Source: Staphylococcus sp. M0911
Lineage (GTDB): Bacteria; Bacillota; Bacilli; Staphylococcales; Staphylococcaceae
Assembly (NCBI RefSeq): GCF_003491325.1
Contig: NZ_CP022881.1
Span: forward strand, 1,798,001-1,862,000
Direction of reading: 5' to 3'
DNA length: 64,000 nt
Positions 38,103 through 50,519 of this stretch are shown here, piece by piece. The notes beneath the pieces are model-generated. The model saw only the letters and a program-made list of their open reading frames with translations. It was not told where the DNA came from and did no database searches. Position 1 is the stretch's first letter. Every line of letters begins with the position of its first letter. The translations under genes and the position numbers were made by a program.

Positions 38103-41100
38103 TCATTCATGGTTATCAATTTCTAACATGCCAAATTTAAAGAAATATAGATAACCTTTAACTTTGGTTTGAAGAATCGTTTCTAATGTGTTGCGATAAT
38201 ATTTCATCTGAATTTGATATTTATCTTTCAATTGTTGTCCAATTTCTTCATCTGTTAATCCTCTTCGACGATTAAAGGCATCTGTCTTATAATCTACAAA
38301 GTAATATTGACCTTCACTCACATAAATCAAGTCAATCATACCTTGAATAATCGATACACCTTCATCAACTAACTCTAACTGATCCACTCTAGCTTGATTG
38401 ACTACAAATGGCAGTTCTCGGAAAACGCGATCAGCACATGCAATATTCATGTATAAATCACTTTGTATAAATGTCATAATCTCATTAAATCTTATATCCT
38501 CTTTAGCGTCTGATTCGATAATATTTCTTTCAACTAAAAGATCTATATATTCGTCTAACTCGGTTTCAGTTAATCTATCTTTTTTAAATGGCAAGTGCTG
38601 CATGACTGTGTGCATCAATGTTCCTACTTCATTCGCCTTACGTTTACCTTGTTGACTTAAAAACTTAGGTCTTTCGTATGTTGATACACCAATACGGTAT
38701 TGACGCACTCGATCATAATTTGTACCACTTTCCTCTGTTTCTAATTGACGCTTCAATTCAGATACAGACTGCTTTGATGGTTTTTCAATATCCTTTTGAT
38801 ATGGATATTCAAATGTAAGTTTTTCTTTAATTTTAGCTTTGATGTCATCATTACCGCTTTGATAACGTTCAATATCTTCCACAGTTCTTATTTCACTTTC
38901 TGAAACTACGGTCTCTGTAGAAATATCTTCGAAGTTATCTACATATAAATTCACTCTCGGTTTAACATTGCTATCTAATTGTTCAATGTCTGATTCAAAC
39001 TTTTGATCATTCGTAATACTTGAAGATTGATATTTAGCTAAAATACTATAAATCATAGTAAATGGTGTTGATGCAGTTAAACGTTCATTAACAGCAAGAT
39101 GATTTCCTGAAATTGGTAACCTTTCTAATTTGCCCAACTCTTTTTCATCTTTTACTCTTCCTATTAGAATTAACTGCTCTTTGGCACGTGTTAATGCAAC
39201 GTAAATTAAACGCATTTCCTCAGAAATCATTTCCTTCTCGTTAATTGCCTTGTAAGCAACTGAAGATAATGAAGGATACGCAATATCTTCATTAACATCG
39301 AAATAATCCATACCCAAACCATATTTCTGATTCAATACAACTTGTCTACTCAGATCATTTTTATTAAATCGTTTAGATAGTCCTGAATAAATGACAAATG
39401 GGAATTCCAATCCTTTACTACTATGAATGGTCATCATTCTAACCACATTATCATTCGGACCTACGATATTTTCTTCACCGAAATCCTTACCTCTATCAAT
39501 CAACTCATCGATAAATCTAATGAATTGGTATAATCCTCGGAAACTTGAATTCTCAAATTCAATTGCTTTATTAAACAAGCCATAAAGATTTGCACGACGT
39601 CCTCTGCCACCTATGAGTCCACTAAAATATTGAATCACATAATGGTCGTTATAGAATTTATCAATTAATTGATAGACAGGGTAACGTTGACTATAATCTT
39701 GATAATGTTGAATATCAGCTAAAAATCGTTTTAACTTAGTTACTAATTTTTTATTAGCCTTATCATTGTTGATATATTGTTGAATAGATTGATAAAAATA
39801 ATCATCATTCGGACTAAACACACGAATAGTAGCTAATTCATCTTCTGTAAACTGATAAATCACTGAACGCATTAATCCAACTAAATAAATGTCTTGTAAA
39901 GGATTATCCACTGTACGTAAAAACGATAAAATTAAACGTACCTCTGTTTGATCAAAATATCCTTCCCTACTATTGACATGGAAAGGGATATCATTATCTT
40001 TAAATGCTTGTTGTAAATTACGTGCTTGGCCATAACTTCGTTCTAGAATAACGATATCTTTATATGTCGCTGGGCGATACGTATGAGTTTTCATATCATA
40101 AACTTTTCGATGCTCTAAGATATCTTTTACTTGTTCAACGATATAATTGGCCTCTTGCTCAGTACCAGTTAATTCACTATTTTCGGAGCTAGCTTCTACT
40201 AATGTACGTAATTCTACATTATGATCCACTTCATCAAATGGTGCGCCATAATACAATTGTGCAGCGTCATCGTAAGTGATTTCACCTACTGCTTCATCCA
40301 TCATATGCCTAAATAAATAATTAGTAGTAGATAATACTTCTTTACGTGAACGGAAATTTTGCGATAAATCAATACGCATTCCTGCATTCTGTCCATCCAC
40401 ATTAAATCGATTATATTTTTCAATAAATAAGCTAGGATCTGCTTGTCTAAATTTATAAATGGATTGCTTTACGTCACCAACCATAAATAAATTACCATTC
40501 GACTCACCTCCCGTTTTAATACAAGATATGATTTTCTCTTGTACACGGTTCGTGTCTTGATACTCATCCACTAAAATTTCAGAAAAATGTTGACGATACA
40601 TGTCAGCGATGGCTGAAGGTGTACCATCTTCATTGGTTAAAATTTGAAGTGCAAAATGTTCGTAATCTGCAAAATCTAATACATTTCGACTTCGCTTATG
40701 TTTACTAAAATCATGGATGACATCTTTCACAATTTCTGAAAGATAGCGCACACGCGGTGCAAGTAATTGCATATCGCGTTTTAAATCTTCTGGAGTTCTT
40801 GAAAAATAATCGTTTTTTACTTTATTAATCAGGTCTTTATATTTATCATATGAGGCTTTTGCATCTTCTAGAGCGTCGAGCATCATCGCATTTTCTTCTT
40901 TTATTTTGGCGCTAATACTTGGGAATCGACTTACAAATTGATGATGAACAAGTACATCAACCTGTAATTGATCGTTATGATATAAATCACGCATAAATCG
41001 ACGTTCTTGTTCAATAACTTCTAATTGTTTCTCAACACCTTCCATCATTGAAAATAATTCATAACTTTTTTCAAGTGACTCATGACCAGCATTAATAAAA

Positions 41101-41765
41101 ATCATTGCTAAATCGTTTAATAATTTTAATAAATCATCTTGCTGTCTTTCATCATCGTATGGTGCAGAGAGTTGATTTAACCATTGGAATGGATCAGGAT
41201 TAGCAATACTAAAGAAATATAACTGTTTAATTATGTTTCTAAATTGTGTATCGCTACGATCATTGGATAATTGCTCTGTTAAATCAATGAAATCAGGATT
41301 TAACTTATCATAGTGTTGTTCTAAAACCTCATCGATCGTTTGTTCTAAAAGTAAAATATTTTCCGCTTCACTACTCGTTCTAAAATTCGGATCGATATCT
41401 AATACATCATAATGTTGTTGAATTAGTTTTAAACAAAAGCTATGCAATGTGGATATTTGTGCTTGATGTATTTTGATACGTTGATTTTTTAAATGTTCGT
41501 TATTGGGATCTTCTATGGATGCCTGTTGAATACGTTGATCCACACGATGCTTCATCTCTCTAGCACTTAAATTCGTAAATGTTACAACTAATAAACGGTC
41601 AACATCAATTTCATCTCTTAAAATTCGTTGAATAATTCTCTCTACAAGAACAGCTGTCTTTCCTGATCCTGCAGCAGCCGCTACTAACGTATCTTGACCT
41701 TTTGCATAAATACTACGCCATTGTGCATCTGTCCAAATAACATCTTTAGGTTTTGTAGGTATCAT
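38103..41765 (-). CDS. addA: AddA (RexA) helicase-nuclease subunit
   Basis: This 1220-residue UvrD-type helicase has Walker A AAGSGKT at residues 31-37. DEYQDTN (Walker B, about 410), [10 protein letters not shown] and the ALTRAKEQL motif VI follow. A C-terminal RecB-type nuclease has GMIDLIY...VDYKTDA. With AddB it processes double-strand breaks until a Chi-like site and loads RecA. Its ATG overlaps the addB stop codon by four bases, with GGAGGTG inside addB. In S. aureus this pair is called rexAB. Confidence 0.96.
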   Translation of the reverse strand: MIPTKPKDVIWTDAQWRSIYAKGQDTLVAAAAGSGKTAVLVERIIQRILRDEIDVDRLLVVTFTNLSAREMKHRVDQRIQQASIEDPNNEHLKNQRIKIHQAQISTLHSFCLKLIQQHYDVLDIDPNFRTSSEAENILLLEQTIDEVLEQHYDKLNPDFIDLTEQLSNDRSDTQFRNIIKQLYFFSIANPDPFQWLNQLSAPYDDERQQDDLLKLLNDLAMIFINAGHESLEKSYELFSMMEGVEKQLEVIEQERRFMRDLYHNDQLQVDVLVHHQFVSRFPSISAKIKEENAMMLDALEDAKASYDKYKDLINKVKNDYFSRTPEDLKRDMQLLAPRVRYLSEIVKDVIHDFSKHKRSRNVLDFADYEHFALQILTNEDGTPSAIADMYRQHFSEILVDEYQDTNRVQEKIISCIKTGGESNGNLFMVGDVKQSIYKFRQADPSLFIEKYNRFNVDGQNAGMRIDLSQNFRSRKEVLSTTNYLFRHMMDEAVGEITYDDAAQLYYGAPFDEVDHNVELRTLVEASSENSELTGTEQEANYIVEQVKDILEHRKVYDMKTHTYRPATYKDIVILERSYGQARNLQQAFKDNDIPFHVNSREGYFDQTEVRLILSFLRTVDNPLQDIYLVGLMRSVIYQFTEDELATIRVFSPNDDYFYQSIQQYINNDKANKKLVTKLKRFLADIQHYQDYSQRYPVYQLIDKFYNDHYVIQYFSGLIGGRGRRANLYGLFNKAIEFENSSFRGLYQFIRFIDELIDRGKDFGEENIVGPNDNVVRMMTIHSSKGLEFPFVIYSGLSKRFNKNDLSRQVVLNQKYGLGMDYFDVNEDIAYPSLSSVAYKAINEKEMISEEMRLIYVALTRAKEQLILIGRVKDEKELGKLERLPISGNHLAVNERLTASTPFTMIYSILAKYQSSSITNDQKFESDIEQLDSNVKPRVNLYVDNFEDISTETVVSESEIRTVEDIERYQSGNDDIKAKIKEKLTFEYPYQKDIEKPSKQSVSELKRQLETEESGTNYDRVRQYRIGVSTYERPKFLSQQGKRKANEVGTLMHTVMQHLPFKKDRLTETELDEYIDLLVERNIIESDAKEDIRFNEIMTFIQSDLYMNIACADRVFRELPFVVNQARVDQLELVDEGVSIIQGMIDLIYVSEGQYYFVDYKTDAFNRRRGLTDEEIGQQLKDKYQIQMKYYRNTLETILQTKVKGYLYFFKFGMLEIDNHE

Positions 41766-44700
41766 TCATCTTCACCTCCATTTTCTTCCATTTGTTGTAT
41801 TACTTCTATTGGATTAATCGATTCATCAACTGTGCGATATCGTTTACTATCAATCATACCATCCACATGACATACTGATTGATAACTACAAAATTGACAT
41901 GGCAATGTTTGTTTATATTTAAGTGGTGATACTTCTGTGTGACCATCCATAATATGTGTTGCTGTATCAATAAAGTTATTTTTATTATGTTCTATAAATT
42001 TATAAATGGTTTTTTCATCCGCAACTTGACTACCAGCTTTACTAATAGCACCTTTAGCCGTTAAACCAACTGGTACTATATCGGATTTAAACTTAGGTTC
42101 TAATCGAATATCTAATGCATCTAAAACATCTTCATCACTATTAACTAATCCACTCATTTTAAATGATTTAATATAATCTTTTTCTATTTTCTCTTGATCA
42201 ATTTCCGACCAGTTTTTCAATTTTAATCTTGGCTCATGAACATGGAAATATAGTAATCCGCCTGGCTTAACTATATCTGTTAATCCTAATCTATCTTGAT
42301 TTTGAAGCACAATATCCATATATGTCATCATTTGCATTTGTAAGCCATAATACACTTTCGTTAAATCAAGCGTAGCACTACTTTCTGACGATTTATAATC
42401 GATAATATTAACATAGCTTTGATTGTCTTTAGTATACGTATCAATACGGTCAATTTGACCTCTGATATTAATGGGTACACCTTGTTTAGTTGTTAATGAT
42501 TGTGCAATTAACTCATCATCAGATTTAGGCTTTTTACGGAAACCTGTTTCAAATTGTTGTGGTTTGAATTTTGTATAATCGCCTTGATATTTTAATGCAT
42601 TGAGTGTCGTCTCAACAATGGCACCTATTCTTCGTGATAAGTAGCGGTAATATGCAGATGAATTCAGTAAATTAAATTGCACTTTAGGTAGAATAGTTTC
42701 TAATGCTTCAGTAGTTAATGACTTGATTTTCTTTTGATCTAAATGTTTAAAATCGCCATTGATACGATCTGAAATGTATTTCAATACAGAATGGAAGATA
42801 TCACCTAAATCAAAGTTCTGTAATTCATATTTTGTACGTTCATTGAGTCGTAAGCCATGTGAAGCGTAGTGTTTAAATGGACATTGTTGATATCCTTCGA
42901 ATCTCGATACACTTGCATTGATTGTTTTACCATATAAGTCTTGCGCCAGTGTTTCACTAAGTTGTGTTGTCTCATTATCATAAGTTAAAGACGTAATTAA
43001 GTAATCTAGGTCCTTATTTAAATGCTCGTCATCTCTCATAACTTGGTATGCATCTATCCATGTATCTGCTACAATTTCTTCGTCTAACCACGCTCTAAGT
43101 GATTCAAACAAATTAATTTTAGTCTGATGTACATGTTCAATTAACGACATAGGTTGCGCTTGATGCATCTGATGGATATTTATCGCATTCAAGTCTTGAT
43201 AAATATCTTTAATTTGAGCTAAAAATGGACTCATTTCTTTTTCATCACCAGATGCCCCCATTAAACTATATGAAAATGTCACTTTAGATGTTGCACGGCT
43301 CATCGCGATATAACACACAAATGCTTCATCCATTTGTAGAATATCTGACGTAGGGCTTAATTCAATTTGGGCATTTTCTTCAAATAATTTCTTTTCATCG
43401 TCACTAATTAAACTAGAGGAAGAAATGGGTTGTGGCATTGAACCATCATTCATACCTACTAGGAAGATATGCTTTTTATTATCTACTTTTGCTAAATCCA
43501 TGGTACCAATACTTACTTGATCTAGTGTTTGTGGAATCATAACAAATTCTAATTGTTCTAATCCTATATCAAACACTTCCAAGAAACGGGATAATGACAT
43601 ATTTTCGTTCTCAAAGACGGTCACTAGGTCATCTAAAATTTGTATTAATCCGTTCCAAATTTGATCAATTTCTTCAGCTTGTTCATGATAGCCATCATTA
43701 TCTAGCATATCTCTCTCAGTCATCAAATGATTCGGCAATTCAAAATACTCCATACTCTCATAAAATGCCGTCGCAAAATCACGTACTGTTTCGCCTTCAT
43801 TCATGGCTTGTTCAAAGTGTAAAATTTTATCGATGACATCTGTTTTTAATTTAACTACCTGTTCGAATGTGTCTCTTTCTTCTTGAGTCAGTTGATGTTC
43901 TTTACGTCCCATTTTTCTAAAGTTTTCAATATTAAATATCTCATCATCTAACCATTTTTTGCCATATATTCCTCGTTCTATCGCAAAGTTTTCCAATAAA
44001 TCTATAAGATGGGTGCTATTTTTAAATTGGTCTGTGAGTACATTTGTTTTTAACAAACGCATCATTGCATTGATATGCCAATTAGATTGTATGACTTCGA
44101 TTAATGAACGAATCATTTCCATAATAGGATGATGTGTCATTGAACGCTTTGTATCGATATTAAATGGAATTTGATATAAAGGTAATATAGATTCAAATAA
44201 ATCCGCATAAGACGCATCTCTATAGAGGATCGCAATGTCTTGAAAACGTAATTGATTATCTCGTGTGTCTTTATGTATTTGACGTGCGATTTCATTTATT
44301 TCTTCTCTCATACTTGATGATTCGAAGATATCGATAAATCCCTCTGATTTCTGTGGCGTGATTTGTAATGCATCAAATTGTGACTCCAATGATTTTAAGT
44401 CATTATTTTCAAAGCGATAAATATCTGTAAAGATATTTTTATTTAATTGAATATGCAAATCTTGTGCTATATCTTCGAGATGAGTAAGTACTTCTGAGGG
44501 TTTTCTAAATAAACTGAAAGCATCTTGATTGCCATCAGTAGTGAGTAATACTGTTACTTTCTTAGCATGCTTTACCAATGCTTGTATCATTTCATATTCT
44601 AATGTTGAAAAGTTGTGGAAGCCATCTATGTATATTTCTGACCGTTTCAACCACTCAGATTGATCCATTTGTTTGATAAATTGACGTAATGAGTCCTCTA

Positions 44701-45232
44701 CTGTAATAAATTGTCCGTGCATTCTCGATTCAAATTGCTTATATATTAAAGAAATATCTTCTAATTTATGTTTTGTTCTTGTTTGAACATGATGTGTATT
44801 TAAAAATTCATCTATATGTTCTGGTACAACAGAGTACTTTTTAAAATCTTGAATCTGCTCTGCTAACTTTTCACTAAATCCAAAATATTTAGCTTGCGAA
44901 CGATATAATTTCATATCATCTTGATATTGTTGTACTAGATGATAAATCATCATTTCTGTCGCAGCCTTAGAAAGTCGCTGTTCCGTAAAGCCTCCAACTT
45001 CTTGGAATACTCTATGACTTAATCTTTCAAAGTGAAGTACTTCGGTTCTTAAGCTACCATTCAATGCTTCGTCATTGACAAATGCTTGTTCAAATTGAAA
45101 TGTACTTTGTGTTGGAGCGATTAAAATAATTGGATCTCCAAGTGGGTCACGTTTCATTTTATCTTTAATTTCGTTAACCATTGCTGTGGATTTACCAGTC
45201 CCAGCTCTACCTATATATGCATTTAATTCCAT
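41762..45232 (-). CDS. addB: AddB (RexB) helicase-nuclease subunit
   Basis: This 1156-residue partner of AddA has an N-terminal GRAGTGKS (residues 8-15) and a central degenerate helicase region. A C-terminal nuclease has GQIDRID...IIDYKSSE. Cysteines in QQCPFK and the late [10 protein letters not shown] (C-x2-C-x5-C) are the four iron-sulfur cluster ligands of AddB. The start is set at ATG 45232 (MELNAYIG). A longer GTG reading at 45244 overlaps the AAAGGAGTG ribosome site. A repeat cluster lies directly upstream. Confidence 0.95.
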   Translation of the reverse strand: MELNAYIGRAGTGKSTAMVNEIKDKMKRDPLGDPIILIAPTQSTFQFEQAFVNDEALNGSLRTEVLHFERLSHRVFQEVGGFTEQRLSKAATEMMIYHLVQQYQDDMKLYRSQAKYFGFSEKLAEQIQDFKKYSVVPEHIDEFLNTHHVQTRTKHKLEDISLIYKQFESRMHGQFITVEDSLRQFIKQMDQSEWLKRSEIYIDGFHNFSTLEYEMIQALVKHAKKVTVLLTTDGNQDAFSLFRKPSEVLTHLEDIAQDLHIQLNKNIFTDIYRFENNDLKSLESQFDALQITPQKSEGFIDIFESSSMREEINEIARQIHKDTRDNQLRFQDIAILYRDASYADLFESILPLYQIPFNIDTKRSMTHHPIMEMIRSLIEVIQSNWHINAMMRLLKTNVLTDQFKNSTHLIDLLENFAIERGIYGKKWLDDEIFNIENFRKMGRKEHQLTQEERDTFEQVVKLKTDVIDKILHFEQAMNEGETVRDFATAFYESMEYFELPNHLMTERDMLDNDGYHEQAEEIDQIWNGLIQILDDLVTVFENENMSLSRFLEVFDIGLEQLEFVMIPQTLDQVSIGTMDLAKVDNKKHIFLVGMNDGSMPQPISSSSLISDDEKKLFEENAQIELSPTSDILQMDEAFVCYIAMSRATSKVTFSYSLMGASGDEKEMSPFLAQIKDIYQDLNAINIHQMHQAQPMSLIEHVHQTKINLFESLRAWLDEEIVADTWIDAYQVMRDDEHLNKDLDYLITSLTYDNETTQLSETLAQDLYGKTINASVSRFEGYQQCPFKHYASHGLRLNERTKYELQNFDLGDIFHSVLKYISDRINGDFKHLDQKKIKSLTTEALETILPKVQFNLLNSSAYYRYLSRRIGAIVETTLNALKYQGDYTKFKPQQFETGFRKKPKSDDELIAQSLTTKQGVPINIRGQIDRIDTYTKDNQSYVNIIDYKSSESSATLDLTKVYYGLQMQMMTYMDIVLQNQDRLGLTDIVKPGGLLYFHVHEPRLKLKNWSEIDQEKIEKDYIKSFKMSGLVNSDEDVLDALDIRLEPKFKSDIVPVGLTAKGAISKAGSQVADEKTIYKFIEHNKNNFIDTATHIMDGHTEVSPLKYKQTLPCQFCSYQSVCHVDGMIDSKRYRTVDESINPIEVIQQMEENGGEDE

Positions 45233-45290
45233 TACAGCCTTCACTCCTTTGACAACATTTTAACACGGGAGTGGTACAGAAATCTCTAAA

Positions 45291-45386
45291 ATTAATATTG
45301 AGATTTCGTCGTAACCCCAACTTGCTATGCTTGTAGAATTTCTTTTTGAAATTCTCTATGTTTTGGGTCCCTGCTCCCCTACAAGG
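45291..45386. repeat. STAR-like repeat, copy 1
   Basis: This 96-base unit recurs nearly intact at 45596-45690. It contains CCCCAACTTGC, a perfect 8-bp hairpin AGAATTTC/GAAATTCT (45335-45342 with 45348-45355) and a GC-richer TGGGTCCCTGCTCCCC block. This mixture resembles the staphylococcal STAR-type intergenic repeats. Confidence 0.75.
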
Positions 45387-45577
45387 TTGACTAGAACTAA
45401 GATTAATAGAATATTGATTTTAGTTCAGTCAACTACTGCCAAGTCACTCAATATTATATGTATATTTCTTAACACTACATTTTTATAAATTATTGTTCCT
45501 AATAGCTTTCACTATTAGGTAAGTCATACTAATTTGCTTTGCAAAAGTATGACTTTATGCGCACTAGCTTTAGCTAG
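45386..45577. repeat. Hairpin-rich segment between the two repeat copies
   Basis: Four inverted repeats follow one another. The first is GTTGACT(A)GAACTA with TAGTTCAGTCAAC (45386-45399 with 45421-45433). The others have arms at 45498-45505 with 45512-45519, 45521-45530 with 45546-45555, and 45564-45568 with 45573-45577. No open reading frame of note is present. Confidence 0.7.
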
Positions 45578-45595
45578 GGTGATCCTTTAATTTAA

Positions 45596-45690
45596 ATTAA
45601 TATTGAGATTTCGTCGTAACCATAGCTTTCATTGTTTGTAGAATTTCTTTTTGAAATTCTCTATGTTTGGGTCCCCGCTCCCCGGCAAGG
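45596..45690. repeat. STAR-like repeat, copy 2
   Basis: This is a direct repeat of 45291-45386 in the same orientation. The 26-base head differs little and the hairpin AGAATTTC/GAAATTCT is identical. The end block reads GGGTCCCCGCTCCCCGGCAAGG. The spsB terminator follows within 15 bases. Confidence 0.75.
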
Positions 45691-45704
45691 TATGTATAAC
45701 AAAA

Positions 45705-45737
45705 AAGCGGTAGACGTCATCACAACATCTACCGCTT
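45705..45737 (-). terminator. Terminator after spsB
   Basis: A perfect 10-bp stem (45728-45737 with 45705-45714) is followed on the reverse strand by TTTTTTGTT. It begins nine bases after the spsB stop codon. Confidence 0.88.
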
Positions 45738-45746
45738 CAAATCATA

Positions 45747-46322
45747 TTAATTTTTAGTATTATCTGGATTAAAGTTAAATTTAAATTCATTTAATGGCCA
45801 GAATCTGAATGATACTTTACCAACAATTTGATCTTTATCGATTAAGCCGAAAGAACGACTATCTTTACTTACTTCACGATTATCACCTAGAACTAAGTAT
45901 TTATCTTTAGGTATAACATTAGATTTAGAATTTGCATTAGCTAAATCTTTCACTTGGAAAGTACCTGTAATATATTCAACTTGCTTACGCTTCTCATTAT
46001 AATTTAAATATGGTTCGTCTTGTTTCTTACCATTAATGTATAATTGGTCTTTTTTATATTGTACTTTATCACCAGGTACCCCAATCACACGTTTTACGTA
46101 GTCATCTTTCTTGTTAGCATGAAAAACGATGACATTCCCTTTTTTCACATCACCTATTTTATATCCCATAATATTTACAACTACACGTTCACCGTCTTTT
46201 AATGTTGGGTCCATTGAATCACCTTTAATTGTATACGGTTGACCAACAAATTTTCCTATTAAAAACACTAATGCTAAAGCCACTACTATGGCAATAACCC
46301 ACTCCATAATTTCTTTTTTCAA
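45747..46322 (-). CDS. spsB: Type I signal peptidase SpsB
   Basis: This 191-residue membrane-bound serine protease removes signal peptides from exported proteins. A single N-terminal anchor (about 7-25) precedes the nucleophile Ser36 (KGDSMDPT) and the general base Lys77 (DYVKRVIG). The LGDNREVSKDSR block is also present. The start is read as TTG at 46320-46322, seven bases after AGAGG, giving MKKEIMEW and exactly the S. aureus length. A GTG reading from 46331 overlaps the ribosome site. It is the third gene of the operon. Confidence 0.96.
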   Translation of the reverse strand: MKKEIMEWVIAIVVALALVFLIGKFVGQPYTIKGDSMDPTLKDGERVVVNIMGYKIGDVKKGNVIVFHANKKDDYVKRVIGVPGDKVQYKKDQLYINGKKQDEPYLNYNEKRKQVEYITGTFQVKDLANANSKSNVIPKDKYLVLGDNREVSKDSRSFGLIDKDQIVGKVSFRFWPLNEFKFNFNPDNTKN

Positions 46323-46340
46323 ATTAGACACCTCTTATAT

Positions 46341-46862
46341 TCATTTAAAATCTGTCGTAAATGCTTCAAACGGATAATATTTAATACTTATATCTCCAAT
46401 AATATTCTTTTTATCAATTAAACCATAGCGTCTAGAGTCTGATTGATTATGATCATTATCATTTAACACAAAATAATGTTTAGGGGAAATGATATCGCCA
46501 TCAGAATATTTCATATCTCTTAATGAAAAGTTTTTTAATTGTCTATTTTTCGCAAATTTATCTTTAACTTCTCTATCATCACGATAAATTTTATTATTTC
46601 TTATTTCAATAGATTGACCTGGTTCGCCTATAATCCTACCAAAATGCGTATGTCCGTCAATGTTGTACATAATAATATCACCAGTATCCAATAAATTGAA
46701 TGTCACTTTTATTTTATTAACAATTAATCTATCACCTTTAACTAAAGTAGGTGACATATTGTCATCTGTGACAATATCTCCTCTAATTAGGAATGTTTGG
46801 ATGAACAGTACAATAATAATCGCAAATATTAAGGAAATCAAATATTTAATAACAGTTTTCAC
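46341..46862 (-). CDS. spsA: Catalytically inactive signal peptidase homologue SpsA
   Basis: This 173-residue SpsB paralogue has one N-terminal membrane anchor. The serine position is asparagine (Asn35 in DDNMSPTL) and the lysine position is glycine (Gly75 in [10 protein letters not shown]), so both catalytic residues are missing. S. aureus SpsA shows the same loss. The function is unknown; a chaperone-like or regulatory role toward SpsB is possible. The start is GTG with AAGGAG seven bases upstream, four bases after the TVP38 gene. Confidence 0.92.
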   Translation of the reverse strand: MKTVIKYLISLIFAIIIVLFIQTFLIRGDIVTDDNMSPTLVKGDRLIVNKIKVTFNLLDTGDIIMYNIDGHTHFGRIIGEPGQSIEIRNNKIYRDDREVKDKFAKNRQLKNFSLRDMKYSDGDIISPKHYFVLNDNDHNQSDSRRYGLIDKKNIIGDISIKYYPFEAFTTDFK

Positions 46863-46866
46863 TTTT

Positions 46867-47442
46867 TCACTCCTTAGTAGAGCCCATAAAATGCTTTTCT
46901 ACTCTTTTACTGATAAACCAAAGTATGATGAAAAAAAGTATAGTCACAATTGCTCTTATCGGATTAGTGAAAATAGTCGTTACTTCTCGTCCCATTATCC
47001 CTAATACAGTGATAGAAATCAATTTAGATAAAGTTAGTACAATAAAATAATACTTTGTCTTAATATGTGAAAGGCTTGCTACGACATTAATCAAGGTATT
47101 TGGTGTAAATGGAAAGCATAATAATATAAATAATGGTATTAAACCTTGTCTATCAATAAAACTAATTAATCGTTGTACAGATCGCTTAGTTTTAAATTGC
47201 TTCATCTTATTTGTGTTGACTAATCGCTTGAATATTAAAAACATAGTAAAAGTACCGGAAACAATACCTAGCCAACAAATGATAATACCTACGATTGCAC
47301 CATATGTATGCATTATTAATATGACATATAACGTTAGTGGTAATATTGGAATAATCGCACGAAAATAAATGAGCACAAAACCTGGAATATATCCAAATTG
47401 CCGAAATAAATCAAACCACTCTTCTAACTGTTCAAACGACAA
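46867..47442 (-). CDS. TVP38/TMEM64 family membrane protein
   Basis: This 191-residue protein has five or so hydrophobic segments and the family pattern of the SNARE-associated/DedA-like group (PF09335). Evidence includes [18 protein letters not shown] (about 117-134). The start is TTG at 47440-47442 with AAAGGA nine bases upstream; no closer ATG exists. It is the first gene of the unit with spsA and spsB. DedA-like proteins have been linked to lipid-carrier flipping, but this member is uncharacterised. Confidence 0.8.
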   Translation of the reverse strand: MSFEQLEEWFDLFRQFGYIPGFVLIYFRAIIPILPLTLYVILIMHTYGAIVGIIICWLGIVSGTFTMFLIFKRLVNTNKMKQFKTKRSVQRLISFIDRQGLIPLFILLCFPFTPNTLINVVASLSHIKTKYYFIVLTLSKLISITVLGIMGREVTTIFTNPIRAIVTILFFIILWFISKRVEKHFMGSTKE

Positions 47443-47574
47443 AATCCCAAATCCTTTCTTCGGTAAACATTACTATATTTATTATAGTTGTAATTATAGC
47501 TTTTTGAAACAACTATCTTTTTTGAATTTAATAAATACATCTTAAGACCTAGATTATTCTCAATATAAATATAA

Positions 47575-47607
47575 ATACCGATGAAACTTAATATGTTCCA
47601 TCGGTAT
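47575..47607 (-). terminator. Probable terminator after pgi
   Basis: A perfect 9-bp stem (47599-47607 with 47575-47583) is followed by a moderately T-rich stretch. It lies 57 bases downstream of the pgi stop codon. Confidence 0.55.
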
Positions 47608-47664
47608 GATTTCAATTATATTTTAATATTTAAAATTAATCATCTTTGCTATGCAATTGATAAC

Positions 47665-48996
47665 TTATAATCTTGCTTCAAGGTCTTTCTTCATATCTTC
47701 AAATCCTGGTTTACCAAGTAAAGCAAACATATTTTGTTTATATGCTTCTACACCAGGTTGATTGAATGGATTGACACCTAATTGATAGCCGCTCATAGCA
47801 CAAGCAAGTTCGAAGAAGTAAACGACATAACCAAATGTTTCTTCATCTAATTGTGGAATGTTAACAACGATATTTGGAACGCCACCATCAGTATGTGCTA
47901 ATAATGTACCTTCAAACGCTTTTGTATTAACTTCATCAATTGTTTTACCAGCAAGATAATTTAATCCATCTAAATCGTCACTATCTTCTTCAATAGTAAG
48001 ATCATGTTTTGGATGATTCACTTTTACAACTGTTTCAAATAAGAAACGACGACCTTCTTGTACGTATTGTCCTAATGAATGTAAATCAGTTGTGTAGTTA
48101 GCACTTGAAGGATAAATACCTTTAAAGTCTTTACCTTCTGATTCACCGAATAATTGTTTCCACCATTCATTGAAATATTGCATTGAAGGTTCATAGTTAA
48201 TAAGCATTTCAGTTGTATAACCTTTGCTATACAGAAGGTTACGGATTGTTGCATATTGATAAGCAATATTTTCTTCTAATTTGTCAGAAGATAATTCTTT
48301 ACGTGCTTTTGCTGCACCAATCATCATTGCTTCAATATTAATACCTGCAGCTGCGATTGGTAATAAACCTACAGCAGTTAAAACTGAATAGCGACCACCT
48401 ACATCATCAGGTACTACAAATGTTTCATAGCCTTCATTCGTAGCTAATTGTTTCAATGCACCCTTTTGCTTATCAGTTGTAGCAAAGATACGTTTTTTAG
48501 CTTCTTCTTTACCATATTTATTCTCAACTAATTGTTTGAATAAACGGAATGCAACTGCTGGTTCTGTAGTTGTACCAGATTTAGAAATAACATTTACAGA
48601 AAAATCTTTGTCAGCTAAATAATCTACTAACTCTTTTGTATAGCTTGAAGATAAATGATTACCTACAAACACAATTTCAGGATAGTCATTATTTGTTCTG
48701 AATGAAGATGTTAGCATTTCAATAGCAGCACGTGCACCAAGGTATGAACCACCAATACCAATAACAACTAACACGTCAGAATTTGCTTTAATACGTTTAG
48801 AAGCTTCTACAATTCTTGAAAACTCTTCTTTATCATAATCAACAGGAAGGTCTACCCAACCCAAGAAATCATTTCCTGCACCAGTTCCTTCATGTATCGT
48901 TTTGTGTAATGTCTTCACGATATCTTTTTGTTGTTCTAATTCATGTTCTCCAAAAAATTCTAAAGTTTTACCATAATCTAATTGAATATGAGTCAT
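47665..48996 (-). CDS. pgi: Glucose-6-phosphate isomerase
   Basis: This 443-residue glycolytic enzyme interconverts glucose-6-phosphate and fructose-6-phosphate. The sugar-phosphate sites [12 protein letters not shown] (about residues 80-91) and [10 protein letters not shown] (about 138) are present. The later block around [14 protein letters not shown] holds the catalytic lysine. Length matches Firmicute PGI. The ATG follows AGGAGGCTTTTTAG. It is divergent from argG across a 320-base spacer. Confidence 0.97.
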   Translation of the reverse strand: MTHIQLDYGKTLEFFGEHELEQQKDIVKTLHKTIHEGTGAGNDFLGWVDLPVDYDKEEFSRIVEASKRIKANSDVLVVIGIGGSYLGARAAIEMLTSSFRTNNDYPEIVFVGNHLSSSYTKELVDYLADKDFSVNVISKSGTTTEPAVAFRLFKQLVENKYGKEEAKKRIFATTDKQKGALKQLATNEGYETFVVPDDVGGRYSVLTAVGLLPIAAAGINIEAMMIGAAKARKELSSDKLEENIAYQYATIRNLLYSKGYTTEMLINYEPSMQYFNEWWKQLFGESEGKDFKGIYPSSANYTTDLHSLGQYVQEGRRFLFETVVKVNHPKHDLTIEEDSDDLDGLNYLAGKTIDEVNTKAFEGTLLAHTDGGVPNIVVNIPQLDEETFGYVVYFFELACAMSGYQLGVNPFNQPGVEAYKQNMFALLGKPGFEDMKKDLEARL

Positions 48997-49269
48997 CTAA
49001 AAAGCCTCCTAAGTTTTACTACTTTAATTCTACTAAGTTTGTATATGCTATTCAATTCACAAGTCTCTATTTTATATTCAAAAAGTGAATTTTCAGTGTC
49101 ATCTTCTTAAATCATCAAAATACCTCCCTTTCTTTATACAATTTTCTAAAAATTATTAATTAATTAAAATGCCTACAAATCAATTATTACATGTATTTCG
49201 GTTCTAAAAAGTTATACCTAAAATGTATATTTATGTAGTTTTATGGTTTATTTTTCATCAAGAATTTGC

Positions 49270-49301
49270 TATGATGAATTTATATTAAAATTCTGAAAAT
49301 A
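49270..49301 (+). promoter_or_regulatory. argGH promoter with CodY-like box
   Basis: An extended -10 element TGCTATGAT (hexamer 49270-49275) lacks a good -35 box. Just after the expected start is AAAATTCTGAAAATA (49287-49301), which matches the CodY consensus at 12 of 15 positions. It ends a few bases before the argG ribosome site. The rest of the 320-base spacer 48997-49316 holds the pgi leader and no gene. Confidence 0.5.
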
Positions 49302-49316
49302 ATTTGAGGTGTAAAT

Positions 49317-50519
49317 ATGAAAGAGAAAATCGTTTTAGCATATTCCGGAGGATTAGATACAAGCGTTGCAGTACAATGGTTAATTGACAAAGGATACGAT
49401 GTAGTCGCTTGTTGTTTAGATGTAGGAGAAGGTAAAGATTTAGACCTTGTTCATGACAAAGCATTAAAAATGGGTGCTGTAGAATGTCACATCATTGATG
49501 CAACAAAAGAATTTAGTGATGATTATGTTAGCTATGCTATTAAAGGGAATTTAATGTATGAAAATGCATATCCATTAGTATCAGCATTATCTCGTCCCCT
49601 AATCTCTAAAAAGTTAGTTGAAATTGCTGAAAAAACAAATTCAGTAGGTATTGCTCACGGATGTACAGGTAAAGGTAATGACCAAGTACGTTTCGAAGTT
49701 GCTATTAAAGCCCTTAATCCTAACTTAAAAGCATTTGCACCAGTAAGAGAATGGGCATGGAGTCGTGAAGAAGAAATTGATTATGCTATCAAACATAATA
49801 TTCCAGTTTCTATTAACTATGATTCACCTTATTCCATCGATCAAAATTTATGGGGTAGAGCTAACGAATGCGGTATTTTAGAAGATCCATATGCTGCTCC
49901 CCCTGAAGATGCCTTCGATTTAACGAATGCATTAGAAGATACACCTGATGAAGCTGATGAAATTATCCTTTCATTTAAAAATGGTGTACCTGTTCAAGTT
50001 GATGGTAAAGATTACAATTTAGATGACTTAATCCTTTATTTAAATGAATTAGCTGGTAAACATGGTATTGGTAGAATTGACCATGTTGAAAATAGATTAG
50101 TAGGTATTAAATCAAGAGAAATCTATGAAACACCAGGTGCGGAAGTCATCTTAAAAGCACATAAAGCATTAGAAACAATTACGCTTACTAAAGACGTGGC
50201 ACACTTCAAACCAGTCATTGAAAAGCAATTTTCTGAACAAGTGTACAATGGTTTATGGTTCTCACCATTGACTGATAGCCTTAAACAATTTATAGACAGT
50301 ACACAACAATATGTTGAAGGTGACGTAAGAGTTAAATTATTCAAAGGCAATGCGATTGTAAACGGCAGAAAATCACCATATACACTATATGATGAAAAAC
50401 TTGCGACTTATACTAAAGAAGATGCCTTTAATCAAGAAGCTGCAGTAGGATTTATCGATATTTATGGTTTACCAACACAAGTCAATGCTATGTTACATGG
50501 AGGCTATAGTAATGAGTAA
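49317..50519 (+). CDS. argG: Argininosuccinate synthase
   Basis: This 400-residue enzyme joins citrulline and aspartate with ATP in arginine synthesis. The PP-loop SGGLDTS is at residues 10-16 and [12 protein letters not shown] is near residue 115. The ATG follows GAGGTG. argH overlaps its last codons. In S. aureus argGH expression is held down by CcpA; here a CodY-like box is visible in the leader. Confidence 0.97.
   Translation: MKEKIVLAYSGGLDTSVAVQWLIDKGYDVVACCLDVGEGKDLDLVHDKALKMGAVECHIIDATKEFSDDYVSYAIKGNLMYENAYPLVSALSRPLISKKLVEIAEKTNSVGIAHGCTGKGNDQVRFEVAIKALNPNLKAFAPVREWAWSREEEIDYAIKHNIPVSINYDSPYSIDQNLWGRANECGILEDPYAAPPEDAFDLTNALEDTPDEADEIILSFKNGVPVQVDGKDYNLDDLILYLNELAGKHGIGRIDHVENRLVGIKSREIYETPGAEVILKAHKALETITLTKDVAHFKPVIEKQFSEQVYNGLWFSPLTDSLKQFIDSTQQYVEGDVRVKLFKGNAIVNGRKSPYTLYDEKLATYTKEDAFNQEAAVGFIDIYGLPTQVNAMLHGGYSNE

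Noticed and set aside
46660..47004. Forward-strand open frame of 114 codons across spsA and the TVP38 gene
   Set aside because: It spans the junction of two real reverse-strand genes and has no ribosome site.
49072..49086. Possible ARG box near argG (ATTCA-n5-TGAAT)
   Set aside because: The half-sites are in the reverse order to the ArgR/AhrC consensus, and the site is far upstream, nearer to pgi.
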